Source of the DNA: UBA946 sp031550725
GTDB taxonomy: Bacteria > Bacillota > Clostridia > Oscillospirales > Ruminococcaceae
Length of the DNA: 64,000 nucleotides
Reading direction: 5' to 3'
Assembly (NCBI GenBank): GCA_031550725.1
Contig: JAVBOH010000008.1
Location: forward strand, 124,001-188,000
Position 1 is the first letter of the stretch. Each line of letters starts with the position of its first letter. The notes beneath the pieces were generated by a model. That model did no database searches, was not told the origin of the DNA, and was given only the letters and a program-made list of their open reading frames with translations. Positions 52,589-59,788 of this stretch are shown here, one piece after another. The position numbers and the translations under genes are program-made.

Positions 52589-53707
52589 ATGCAAAAGAAC
52601 AATTCGAATTCAAATAACAAGAAAAACGGCAACAATTCTGACATTGCGGCAAAATACAAAGAGGAGATGATGCGTCAGTATAAGCAGTCAAAACAGCCTA
52701 ATAATAATGCGATGCAGCCAAATGCGGTTGTTCCGCCGCCGCAGAACAGTATGCCAAAGCCACCGATGAATATGCCGCCGCAAAATAACAAACCAACCCA
52801 ACCACAGCCACGCCCAATGCCACAGCCTATGCCAATTCCTGAACCAGTACCATCATTTACTAAAGAAATTGTTGTGGAAACACCTACACCGAAGCCTGAG
52901 GTAATTGTTGTTCCAGAGCTTATTATTCCAAAGACGCCAGTTGGGGATATTACATTAACAGAGGAACAGCTAATGTCACCGCCAATGCCAAAAATTCCTG
53001 TTTCAGTAAGAGAAGAAGTGCAGATTACAAATGGCAATAGCAATGGCAATCAAAAGCCGCCTATTAAAATGCCTGCACCGGAGCGCAGAGCAGTTGAAAT
53101 TGATGTTGAGGTTATCCCAGTTATTCCAGAGGGAAGAACAGAAAAACCTGTATGCAAATTCCCTACTGCTGATGAAATTATTAAAGCAGAAATGCAGGGA
53201 ACTCCATCCGTGGCAAAGGATATCGAATGTAAAAAGAGCGGTACGAAAATCATGGTTGAGAGTGCAGATACAGTTCAAAGTGAACATCAGCAGGGTAATT
53301 ATGAAACAGTGAAAACTCCTGCAACTGTGGTTGGTGCAACAAGAGAGGGTATGCCAAACAAGTATATAGGACCTGAATATAGTCCGACAGCTGAGGAACG
53401 TCAGACAGTATGCGGATATCTTGCAGTTGAGGTTTTATCAGCAAAAGGTGGGACTCCAATTGATGATGTAACGATTATTGTTACAGAAAATCAATGCAGT
53501 AAAAAGCGGTTGATAGCAATGCTCTTTACCGATGTTTACGGTGAAACTGCATCACTTGAACTACCTTCCAGCAGTTCAGACAAAATGGTATATTGTATCA
53601 GTGTTTTTGCAGATGGATATGCTCCAGTGCGTGGCATTGAAGTGCCAATATATCCTGATATAAAATCTATTCAGCCTATCTCACTTACATCGATTGATGA
53701 ATGTTAA
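52589..53707 (+). CDS. Proline-rich protein with SleC-prodomain-like C-terminal domain
   Basis: The N-terminal ~30 residues are N/K-rich. About 35-140 is proline-rich (repeats such as PPPQNSMPKPPMNMPPQ). The C-terminal ~95 residues (from about 275) read CGYLAVEVLSAKGGTPIDDVTIIVTE, then TDVYGETASLELP, YCISVFADGYAPVRG and IEVPIYPDIKSIQPISL. This pattern of a beta-sandwich ending in 'P-x-x-x-SIQP' occurs in the N-terminal part of clostridial spore cortex-lytic SleC and in related peptidoglycan-binding proteins. There is no signal peptide or catalytic domain. The ATG at 52589 follows GGAGG. The peptidoglycan-binding frame follows after 56 bp. Confidence 0.65.
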   Translation: MQKNNSNSNNKKNGNNSDIAAKYKEEMMRQYKQSKQPNNNAMQPNAVVPPPQNSMPKPPMNMPPQNNKPTQPQPRPMPQPMPIPEPVPSFTKEIVVETPTPKPEVIVVPELIIPKTPVGDITLTEEQLMSPPMPKIPVSVREEVQITNGNSNGNQKPPIKMPAPERRAVEIDVEVIPVIPEGRTEKPVCKFPTADEIIKAEMQGTPSVAKDIECKKSGTKIMVESADTVQSEHQQGNYETVKTPATVVGATREGMPNKYIGPEYSPTAEERQTVCGYLAVEVLSAKGGTPIDDVTIIVTENQCSKKRLIAMLFTDVYGETASLELPSSSSDKMVYCISVFADGYAPVRGIEVPIYPDIKSIQPISLTSIDEC

Positions 53708-53763
53708 TATACTCATTAATACATCAAAGAGCAACATTCATAATATGAAAGGACAAAAGTATT

Positions 53764-54072
53764 ATGCCCGATGAGAAAGACGAAATAATCTCGGATATTG
53801 GTGAATTACAGCAATATTTGAGGGCTATATCAATTATTGATGGTCAGCTGCCAAGAATCGTGCCGACTGGTGTTTTTGATTTAGAAACAAGGCGTGCTAT
53901 TGAGGCATTTCAATATCAGTACGGACTTCCTGTAACAGGTGACCCAGATGCAGAAACATGGCATAAAATTTTCACACGTTATAATTACTTAATCACACAT
54001 CACAATCATCCGCTTGGTGTATCACCGTTTTCTGATACAAGGACTGTTATTGAAGCAAATGACCACGGATAA
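53764..54072 (+). CDS. Peptidoglycan-binding domain protein, first part of split tandem frame
   Basis: This 102-aa protein is a single PG_binding_1 domain: LQQYLRAISIIDGQLPRIV, TGVFDLETRRAIEAFQ and YGLPVTGDPDAETW match the repeat consensus. It ends at a TAA (54070-54072) after IEANDHG. The next in-frame codons, GVYMIQAVLNTI, complete the usual linker into a second domain. The stop therefore falls inside a recognisable tandem-domain linker. No signal peptide is present. The start is ATG 53764 behind GAAAGGAC. Confidence 0.8.
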   Translation: MPDEKDEIISDIGELQQYLRAISIIDGQLPRIVPTGVFDLETRRAIEAFQYQYGLPVTGDPDAETWHKIFTRYNYLITHHNHPLGVSPFSDTRTVIEANDHG

Positions 54073-54081
54073 GGTGTTTAT

Positions 54082-54333
54082 ATGATTCAAGCAGTGCTTA
54101 ATACAATATCGGAAGTATTTATTAATATTGATGCTGTTGAAATGACAGGTGTTATGGATGAGCAGACTGTAGATACGATAAAGAAATTCCAAAAGGCAGC
54201 AAGCCTGCCTGAAACAGGAGATGTTAATTTCATTACATGGAATATCCTTGCTAGAATGTATAATATTTATATCCATGAGGTTTTCATTCTTGATGATGGG
54301 ATTACTCTGCCTAGTGCTAATAATGTTGGGTGA
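54082..54333 (+). CDS. Peptidoglycan-binding domain protein, second part of split tandem frame
   Basis: This 83-aa second PG_binding_1 domain (MTGVMDEQTVDTIKKFQKAA, LPETGDVNFITWNIL) is in the same frame as the preceding gene, 9 nt after its stop. AAGGTG lies 5 nt before the ATG at 54082, so independent initiation is possible. The domain looks intact, with no frameshift. It may be a separate gene, a reinitiated part of a coupled pair, or the tail of a gene broken by a single nonsense mutation. Confidence 0.72.
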   Translation: MIQAVLNTISEVFINIDAVEMTGVMDEQTVDTIKKFQKAASLPETGDVNFITWNILARMYNIYIHEVFILDDGITLPSANNVG

Positions 54334-54357
54334 TATTTTATATATTATAATAAAATT

Positions 54358-54391
54358 AAGCAGGTACATGAAATTTTTCATGTACCTGCTT
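54358..54391. terminator. Bidirectional terminator between the PG-binding and nuclease genes
   Basis: AAGCAGGTACATGAAA pairs with TTTCATGTACCTGCTT (54376-54391) over 16 bp. The better T tract (TTAATTTTATTAT) lies in the minus direction, downstream of the nuclease gene. Confidence 0.85.
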
Positions 54392-54458
54392 GTGATTGTT
54401 GGTGAATATTTTTTAGGCTTAGACATTTGGTATTATCATGTTAAGCGAAATCAATTTC

Positions 54459-55274
54459 TCAAAAATTTACATTAATGATTTTTTGTATTTGCTCGTCGCT
54501 CATACCCAATAATTTCATGTTATTAATCATTATTTGTATGCTTTCTTGTCTACCCTCAAGTCTGCCCTCACGTTTAGCATTACCCAAAGCAGTCGCTTCA
54601 TTATGAAGAGTTTTTTCACGAAAATCAGCTATATAACGCATTTCTTCATCTGCACTCATATTACGTATTACTTTTACTGCTTTTTTCATTTCAGGAATAT
54701 TTGTATTCTCTAACATATTAAGCTCCTCCTCACTTTCGGCATTAACTAGCTGTAACCATAACAGCATTTTATCATCTTTGTTTACTTTTTTGTTTATCTT
54801 TTTTAGTTCAAAGAAATGTATAGCGCACTTATTTGTAAGAATTTCATGGCGCTCTTTTTCCATTAATGCAAAAGATGAATGATATTCATTACAATCAAAC
54901 AAATTATAATTAACTATGGCAATTGAAATACTCTGTTTTAGTTCACCATATTCCTCACCACTTTTTAACTCGCCGCTATATAATTTTGACCAGTAATACA
55001 AGACTCTATCCTTAAAATTAAGCTCATCCTTAATCTGCATTTCAATGTTAACAAGCTTATCATCAACCTTAAGCTTAATATCCATTATGCTGAATTTTCC
55101 TGCTGCATCTTCAGGGATATTTTCTGAACTTTTAATAGATACCTCCTGCATAGACTCTTTTGGTATCTCCAAAAGACTGGACAGAAAATCTATTAATAAA
55201 TCTTCATTATCCTTATCAGTAAATATCTTCTTAAATATTATATCAAGCTTAGCTTTAATTATATCTCGTCCCAT
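54459..55274 (-). CDS. Rpn-family PD-(D/E)XK nuclease/putative transposase
   Basis: This matches the PDDEXK_2 (Rpn/COG5464) family. The N-terminal KLDIIFKKIFTDKDNEDLLIDFLSSLL (in pieces) is typical. The catalytic core is MDIKLKVDDKLVNIEMQIKD, with the D...ExQ arrangement, and WSKLYSGELKSGEEY follows. The C-terminal GRLEGRQESIQIM then helical tail is also characteristic. RpnA-type proteins are DNA nucleases that promote RecA-independent recombination. I start at ATG 55274 (MGRDIIK), giving 271 aa, behind GAAAG. It has its own promoter. It appears intact; no terminal repeats of a transposon were noticed. Confidence 0.85.
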   Translation of the reverse strand: MGRDIIKAKLDIIFKKIFTDKDNEDLLIDFLSSLLEIPKESMQEVSIKSSENIPEDAAGKFSIMDIKLKVDDKLVNIEMQIKDELNFKDRVLYYWSKLYSGELKSGEEYGELKQSISIAIVNYNLFDCNEYHSSFALMEKERHEILTNKCAIHFFELKKINKKVNKDDKMLLWLQLVNAESEEELNMLENTNIPEMKKAVKVIRNMSADEEMRYIADFREKTLHNEATALGNAKREGRLEGRQESIQIMINNMKLLGMSDEQIQKIINVNF

Positions 55275-55308
55275 AAATATCAACTTCTTTCCGTCATTTC
55301 TTACTTAT

Positions 55309-55337
55309 ATAATATCACTGTTTATCTGATAAGTCAA
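55309..55337 (-). promoter_or_regulatory. Promoter for the Rpn nuclease gene
   Basis: On the minus strand TTGACT (55337-55332), a 17-nt spacer and TATTAT (55314-55309), about 35 bp before the ATG. Confidence 0.75.
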
Positions 55338-55390
55338 GGAGTAACCTGTATTTTTAGGCGTTGTATTATATAATAAAGCTGTTGTTTTAC

Positions 55391-57535
55391 CTAAACTAAA
55401 TCATCCTTATTATTATCACAAATAATAAAATCAACCTGACCAGCACTAATGTTAGCACCAACGCATCGAACATTAACCTTATCGCCAACCTTATAAACAG
55501 CCTTACCAGATTTTGATATAGTAAACTTGCCATCAAAGTCATAAGGTCCATTTGCAAGCGAATCTAAGCGTACAAGCCCCTCAACAGTATTATCAAGCTC
55601 GACATAAAATCCATATTCCTGCATTGAAATGACAACACCTATAAACTCCTCACCCAAATGAGAATGCATATATTCAGCGATATAACAATCCTCACATTCA
55701 CGTTCAATACGCATAGCGGCAAGCTCACGCTGTGATGACTGCTCTGATGCATCATGAGCAAAAGTGCCATAACGTTTTTGCAAAACATTAGCAGGACGCT
55801 TATTATAACAAAGGTCAGTTAAAATACGGTGAATTGCAAGGTCAGGATAACGTCTTATTGGCGATGTGAAATGAGCATAATCCTCAAGTACAAGACCAAA
55901 GTGTCCGAGTGGTTCTTCTAGGTATTTCGCCTTAGCCATGGAACGTAAAACCATACTGCTTATAACTGGAGAAAGCGGTGAGTTTTTGGTTTGCTCAAGT
56001 ATTTCAGCCATGTGCTTTGGTTTGATATTTGTGAAATGTGGAACATTAATGTTCATCATTGAAACAGTTTCGATAAGCTCCTTAACCTTTTCTGGCGATG
56101 GATCTTCATGCACACGATATACAAATGGAATGTTATTTTCCTTTGCACATTTAGCCGCAGAAGTGTTTGCCATGAGCATAAATTCCTCAATAATTAGTTC
56201 GCTTTGACCCCTGTCACGTTTTTGCACATCAACACAAACATCATTCTCATTTATGATAAGTTTGCATTCGGATGTTGCAATTTGAGGAGCACCACGACGC
56301 AATTTATTGGCAGTTAGAATGGATGCAAGGACATTCATATTTGCAATGGTGTCTAAAAGACCATCATATTTTTCTGCAAGCTCAGATGGAACCTCGGTTT
56401 TGTTTTCTTTGGCTGCCAAAATTTCATTAATTTCGGTATAAACACCTTTCACACGAGATTTTATAATAGACTTTGAGAACTTATATTTATTAAGCTTACC
56501 ATCCTCATCAAGCTGCATAATGCAGGAAAATGCAAGTCTGTCAACATCAGGATTTAGCGAGCAGATACCGTTTGAAAGCTCCTTTGGGAGCATAGGTATA
56601 ACCTTGTTTGCGTAGTAAATCGATGTACCCCTGTTGAAAGCATCACGGTCAAGCTCTGTGTCAGGCTTAACATAGAAAGAAACGTCAGCGATATGAACGC
56701 CAAGCTCCCATCCGTTTGAAAGCTTTTTAACGGAAATAGCATCGTCAATATCTTTTGTATCAGCACCATCAATAGTGAAAATAATCTCATCACGCAAATC
56801 AAGACGTGCTTTAAATTCACTTTCAGGAATACCCTTATGTTCGGCATTTCTCGCTTCATCTATAACATATGATGGGAAGTCTGTTGGTGCAGCGTTCATA
56901 TGAAGAATAGCCATAGCACTAGCAACAGCACAGGTTGAGTCGCCAAATACAGCGATAACTCTTGCTCTGTGGTCAGAATGACGTTCGCCATGACGAATAA
57001 TCTGTGCTAAAACCTTGTCACCTTCTTTTGCAGGGACATCAAATTCGGAGATGATAAGCAGTTCTTTTGTAATAGAATCAGGACGCAGACACAATGTCTT
57101 ACCGTCTTTTTCAATAGTACCAGTAACCTCTGAGGTGTTTTCGGAAAGAATTCTTATAACCTTAGCTTCAGGCAGTTCACCCCTTGATTCGATAAATTCA
57201 CAAAGAACATCATCATTTGGAAGTGCACCCATCAAAAACTTGCCAGGCACAAAAATTTCCTTTCCGTCAGCATCCTTAACAAAACCAAAGGTCTTGTTAA
57301 TACGTGACACAACAGCCTTGAATTTTCCATCCATATTGCAAAGCTTAAAGCCTTTTTTAGTTTCAAAAATTTCTCCGCTGTCTTTAAGTGAAGTAATAGC
57401 CTTTTTAAAATCGGCAGCACTTCCCTTTTTACCTTTAACCTTTGAATAAAGTGTTTTATAAGGGACGCTTGTTTTTTCGTTTTGCTTTAGAAATTCTTTT
57501 ATGCGTGTAACATAAATTGTAAAAGTTTCAGCCAT
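55391..57535 (-). CDS. rnr: Ribonuclease R
   Basis: This is a 3'-5' exoribonuclease of the RNB family that degrades structured RNA. The cold-shock domains occupy about 60-215. The RNB catalytic centre shows DLRDEIIFTIDGADTKDIDDAI, with the metal-binding aspartates. HIADVSFYVKPDTELDRDAFNRGTSIY, then PRRYPDLAIHRIL-like and HFTSPIRRYPDL motifs follow. The C-terminal S1 domain (about 625-705) has GEEFIGVVISMQEYGFYVEL. At 714 aa the length is normal. The ATG at 57535 follows GAAAGGATG. It is downstream of secG, as in Bacillus, but smpB and ssrA do not follow it here. Confidence 0.95.
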   Translation of the reverse strand: MAETFTIYVTRIKEFLKQNEKTSVPYKTLYSKVKGKKGSAADFKKAITSLKDSGEIFETKKGFKLCNMDGKFKAVVSRINKTFGFVKDADGKEIFVPGKFLMGALPNDDVLCEFIESRGELPEAKVIRILSENTSEVTGTIEKDGKTLCLRPDSITKELLIISEFDVPAKEGDKVLAQIIRHGERHSDHRARVIAVFGDSTCAVASAMAILHMNAAPTDFPSYVIDEARNAEHKGIPESEFKARLDLRDEIIFTIDGADTKDIDDAISVKKLSNGWELGVHIADVSFYVKPDTELDRDAFNRGTSIYYANKVIPMLPKELSNGICSLNPDVDRLAFSCIMQLDEDGKLNKYKFSKSIIKSRVKGVYTEINEILAAKENKTEVPSELAEKYDGLLDTIANMNVLASILTANKLRRGAPQIATSECKLIINENDVCVDVQKRDRGQSELIIEEFMLMANTSAAKCAKENNIPFVYRVHEDPSPEKVKELIETVSMMNINVPHFTNIKPKHMAEILEQTKNSPLSPVISSMVLRSMAKAKYLEEPLGHFGLVLEDYAHFTSPIRRYPDLAIHRILTDLCYNKRPANVLQKRYGTFAHDASEQSSQRELAAMRIERECEDCYIAEYMHSHLGEEFIGVVISMQEYGFYVELDNTVEGLVRLDSLANGPYDFDGKFTISKSGKAVYKVGDKVNVRCVGANISAGQVDFIICDNNKDDLV

Positions 57536-57599
57536 GTATAAATCATCCTTTCAAATTGGGAATTAATGTTGTTAAGTCTTTTGGTAATATATAAAAAAA

Positions 57600-57629
57600 T
57601 CCTGCGTTTGAGAATATTCAAACACAGGA
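57600..57629 (-). terminator. Terminator between secG and rnr
   Basis: TCCTGTGTTTGA pairs with TCAAACGCAGGA (one mismatch) on the minus strand, followed by TTTTTTTA. It should limit transcription from secG into rnr. Confidence 0.9.
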
Positions 57630-57650
57630 CGGAATTTCTTATGGTAATAA

Positions 57651-57905
57651 TTACTTAGCAAGCTGACCAATAATGTTAACTGCAAGAGTAACAATAAACA
57701 GTACAACAGCTGCAACCTTTGTTAAAGCTGCAAGTGATTCTTCTTTAGATGAACCCTTGCCGTTTTTGCCATAGAAGTTATCGGACTGACCTGACAAAGC
57801 AGTGCTCATATCCTGCTGTTTCTGTGACTGTGCAAGGCAAAGAACGATTATAAGAAGACTTGATATTATTAGTAATATACCGCCTATGAGTTCAATAATT
57901 GACAT
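57651..57905 (-). CDS. secG: Preprotein translocase subunit SecG
   Basis: This is the small stimulating subunit of the SecYEG channel. It has two membrane helices (about 4-24 and 62-82) joined by a cytoplasmic loop containing LAQSQKQQDMSTALSGQSDNF, the SecG signature region with its glycine- and glutamine-rich stretch. At 84 aa the length is normal. The ATG at 57905 follows GAAAGGAAG. secG next to rnr is a common Firmicutes arrangement. Confidence 0.93.
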   Translation of the reverse strand: MSIIELIGGILLIISSLLIIVLCLAQSQKQQDMSTALSGQSDNFYGKNGKGSSKEESLAALTKVAAVVLFIVTLAVNIIGQLAK

Positions 57906-57961
57906 TTTAAATGACTTCCTTTCAATGATAAATGTATCTATCTATATTCGTTATCCATGAC

Positions 57962-57990
57962 ATTATACCACATCTGAAAGGAAATTGCAA
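57962..57990 (-). promoter_or_regulatory. secG promoter, similar in layout to the dnaA promoter
   Basis: On the minus strand TTGCAA (57990-57985), a 17-nt spacer and TATAAT (57967-57962) with TGTGG before the -10. It shares the GCTTGCAA and ATGTGGTATAAT blocks with the dnaA promoter. Confidence 0.85.
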
Positions 57991-58031
57991 GCACTTTTTT
58001 ATATTTTTTAGAGTATATTGTAATTATACAT

Positions 58032-58176
58032 TTAACCGTATAATTCGCTAAGATAAATGCTTATTCTGTTTTGTATTAAATCGCATACTTCCTTTGCAGA
58101 TTTTTGATGAGCAAAGAACGCATCACATTCCTCTGCAACAACTTTAAAAATGGTATTTTCATAACTACCTATATGC
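58032..58176 (-). pseudogene. C-terminal remnant of an extracellular sugar-binding protein
   Basis: The minus-strand frame ending at 58032 reads ENTIFKVVAEECDAFFAHQK, then SAKEVCDLIQNRISIYLSE. This is the typical C-terminus of family-1 extracellular solute-binding lipoproteins of ABC sugar importers. Nothing of the remaining ~400 residues is present: upstream the frame runs into the metallophosphoesterase gene, whose stop is at 58177. No transporter genes are near. It is best read as a fossil end left by a deletion or insertion. Confidence 0.7.
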
Positions 58177-59085
58177 TTATTTAAACCTATCACGAATATT
58201 TTTAAGCGTTGGTGAAAGGTTGATTTTTTCAGTACGATGAAGCGTAACGCAAACAATTTCAGGCTTGTTAAAAAATCTAATTCTGCCAAGCCCACGGCTG
58301 ACAACAAGTGCTGAATCACCCGAATAATAAATCCCCTCTTTATATTTCGGCATAAGCTTTAATTCAGGGGATATAATACCCTTAACAAAAGGCAGACGTA
58401 TAAATCCTCCATGAATATGACCTCCGAATGAAAGGTCAGCGCCCCATGCCGCATGAACATCAAAATCAAGTGGATTATGTGCTAAAAGAATGGTATAATC
58501 ATCTGTTGACTTGATATTTATACAGCTTATCATATCTTCAAGCGTGAATGCCTTCCAGTTACGCTTATATTGTCGTACACCACGATAAAACTCAGCAGAA
58601 TAGCATAAACCGCAAAGATTAACCCTGTCACCATTATGAGTAAAAGGTGCAGATATATTATCAAGGCAAACAGCACCTGCTTTTTCAAGTTCACGGTAAA
58701 CATTTTTGAATGTAGTTTCATCCATATCAGAAAGCTCATGATTTCCGTTGACATAATAAACAGGATATTTTGAGCAGAGCAGCTTTATAAGAGCGATATA
58801 AGACGATATAGTCGGTGTATCATGACTTATCATATCACCAGTAACAACAATCATATCAGGCTTTTCTCTTGCTATCATTTCAAAAAGGCGGATGTTATAT
58901 TTTCCATAAACCTTGTTGTGCAAATCGGATAAATGCACAATTTTAAAGCCATCAAAGCCTTTTGGCAGCTTTTCAGAAAGTATGTCATAATGAGTTGTTT
59001 CAAGCTCGGACATTTCACTTTTTATTTTAGGAATTGCAGCACCGATTAACGCTCCTGCCGCAATAACATAAGATGCTTTTATCAT
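58177..59085 (-). CDS. Metallophosphoesterase, membrane-anchored
   Basis: This is a calcineurin-like phosphoesterase. The dimetal motifs are all present in order: VHLSDLHNKVYG (DxH), VVTGDMISHD (GD), YVNGNHELSD (GNHE), LAHNPLDF and FGGHIHGGFI (GHxH). A short hydrophobic N-terminus (about 4-20, ASYVIAAGALIGAAIP) could be a membrane anchor or signal. At 302 aa it resembles YkuE/YaeI-like enzymes. The substrate is unknown. The ATG at 59085 has GGAGATGG upstream. Confidence 0.87.
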   Translation of the reverse strand: MIKASYVIAAGALIGAAIPKIKSEMSELETTHYDILSEKLPKGFDGFKIVHLSDLHNKVYGKYNIRLFEMIAREKPDMIVVTGDMISHDTPTISSYIALIKLLCSKYPVYYVNGNHELSDMDETTFKNVYRELEKAGAVCLDNISAPFTHNGDRVNLCGLCYSAEFYRGVRQYKRNWKAFTLEDMISCINIKSTDDYTILLAHNPLDFDVHAAWGADLSFGGHIHGGFIRLPFVKGIISPELKLMPKYKEGIYYSGDSALVVSRGLGRIRFFNKPEIVCVTLHRTEKINLSPTLKNIRDRFK

Positions 59086-59161
59086 TTAACCATCTCCAAT
59101 AGAAAAAAATCATATTAATAAAAGTATATGCAAAAATTCAATTTATAACCTGATAAGAAAA

Positions 59162-59187
59162 ATATCCCTGCAAAAAAGCAGGGATAT
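59162..59187 (-). terminator. Terminator after the NUDIX gene
   Basis: ATATCCCTGC pairs perfectly with GCAGGGATAT around six bases; on the minus strand it is followed by TTTTTC. Confidence 0.9.
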
Positions 59188-59192
59188 CAACC

Positions 59193-59600
59193 TTAATCCT
59201 TGATAAGCTTTTTCGCCTTATTAACAATGGATTTATCATTTTCATATGTAAGCACAGTTGTAGCGTGACCTACATCAACCCATTTAATCTCGGCAATTTC
59301 TTCCTCCTGACGAGTAAAATCATAATTACGAGCTTTAGCGATAAAGTAAACAACAACCTTTTGAGTGTCTTTTCTGGGGAAATAAGTAACAGTTTCACGA
59401 AATGTCGGGTCAACGATTACATCAAGTCCCGTTTCTTCCTTAATCTCCCTCATAGCCGTTTCGACTTCGGTTTCGCCATCCTCAACATGACCCTTTGGAA
59501 AAGACCAGTGACCGCTGTTGACGTGCTTAATAAGCAGTATTTCAAGGTTTCCATGATGCTTGCGATAAACAATCGCACCGCAGGATTTCTCATGCGTCAT
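59193..59600 (-). CDS. NUDIX hydrolase (Ap4A hydrolase-like)
   Basis: The protein opens with SCGAIVYRKHHGNLEILLIKH and SGHWSFPKGHVEDGET. The full Nudix box runs from GHVEDGE to REIKEETGL (about 37-59). The start CGAIVYR...WSFPKGH is typical of diadenosine tetraphosphate hydrolases and RppH-like small Nudix proteins. At 135 aa it is a single domain. The substrate is not certain. The ATG at 59600 has GGAAAGG 12 nt upstream, a long spacing. A hairpin lies in its leader. Confidence 0.88.
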   Translation of the reverse strand: MTHEKSCGAIVYRKHHGNLEILLIKHVNSGHWSFPKGHVEDGETEVETAMREIKEETGLDVIVDPTFRETVTYFPRKDTQKVVVYFIAKARNYDFTRQEEEIAEIKWVDVGHATTVLTYENDKSIVNKAKKLIKD

Positions 59601-59621
59601 AGATTATCATTTCCTTTCCGA

Positions 59622-59648
59622 AAATGTGAAAAAGCAGTTTTCACATTT
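59622..59648. promoter_or_regulatory. Inverted repeat in the NUDIX gene leader
   Basis: AAATGTGAAAA (59622-59632) and TTTTCACATTT (59638-59648) are perfect 11-bp inverse arms around AGCAG. It lies between a TATAAT (59675-59670, minus) and the ribosome binding site. It could be an operator or an RNA hairpin. Confidence 0.6.
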
Positions 59649-59739
59649 CAAATAATATACATTAGTATAATTATAACATATTTTTTTGCTTTTGTCTTGT
59701 GTTTTTAGAAAAAAAGTCTAAAATTATACAAAAAAATAT

Positions 59740-59772
59740 GCACCTATATGGATTATAGTACCATACAGGTGC
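59740..59772 (-). terminator. Terminator after the second lipoprotein gene
   Basis: On the minus strand GCACCTGTATGG pairs with CCATATAGGTGC (one mismatch) and is followed by ATATTTTTTTG. Confidence 0.88.
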
Positions 59773-59788
59773 GAAATTTTTTTTATTA

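Noticed and set aside
52589..53707. Proline-rich segment considered as a TonB-like or cell-wall spanning linker
   Set aside because: There is no signal peptide or membrane helix, and the flanking domains are of the SleC-like type, so a simple linker within a cytoplasmic or spore protein is more likely.
53764..54333. In-frame TAA considered as evidence for an alternative genetic code
   Set aside because: All other genes in the window end normally at TAA, TGA or TAG and contain no internal TAA, so a local mutation or a real gene boundary is the simpler reading.
54459..55274. Rpn nuclease considered as part of an insertion sequence
   Set aside because: No terminal inverted repeats or target duplications were seen at its borders; it has an ordinary promoter and terminator.
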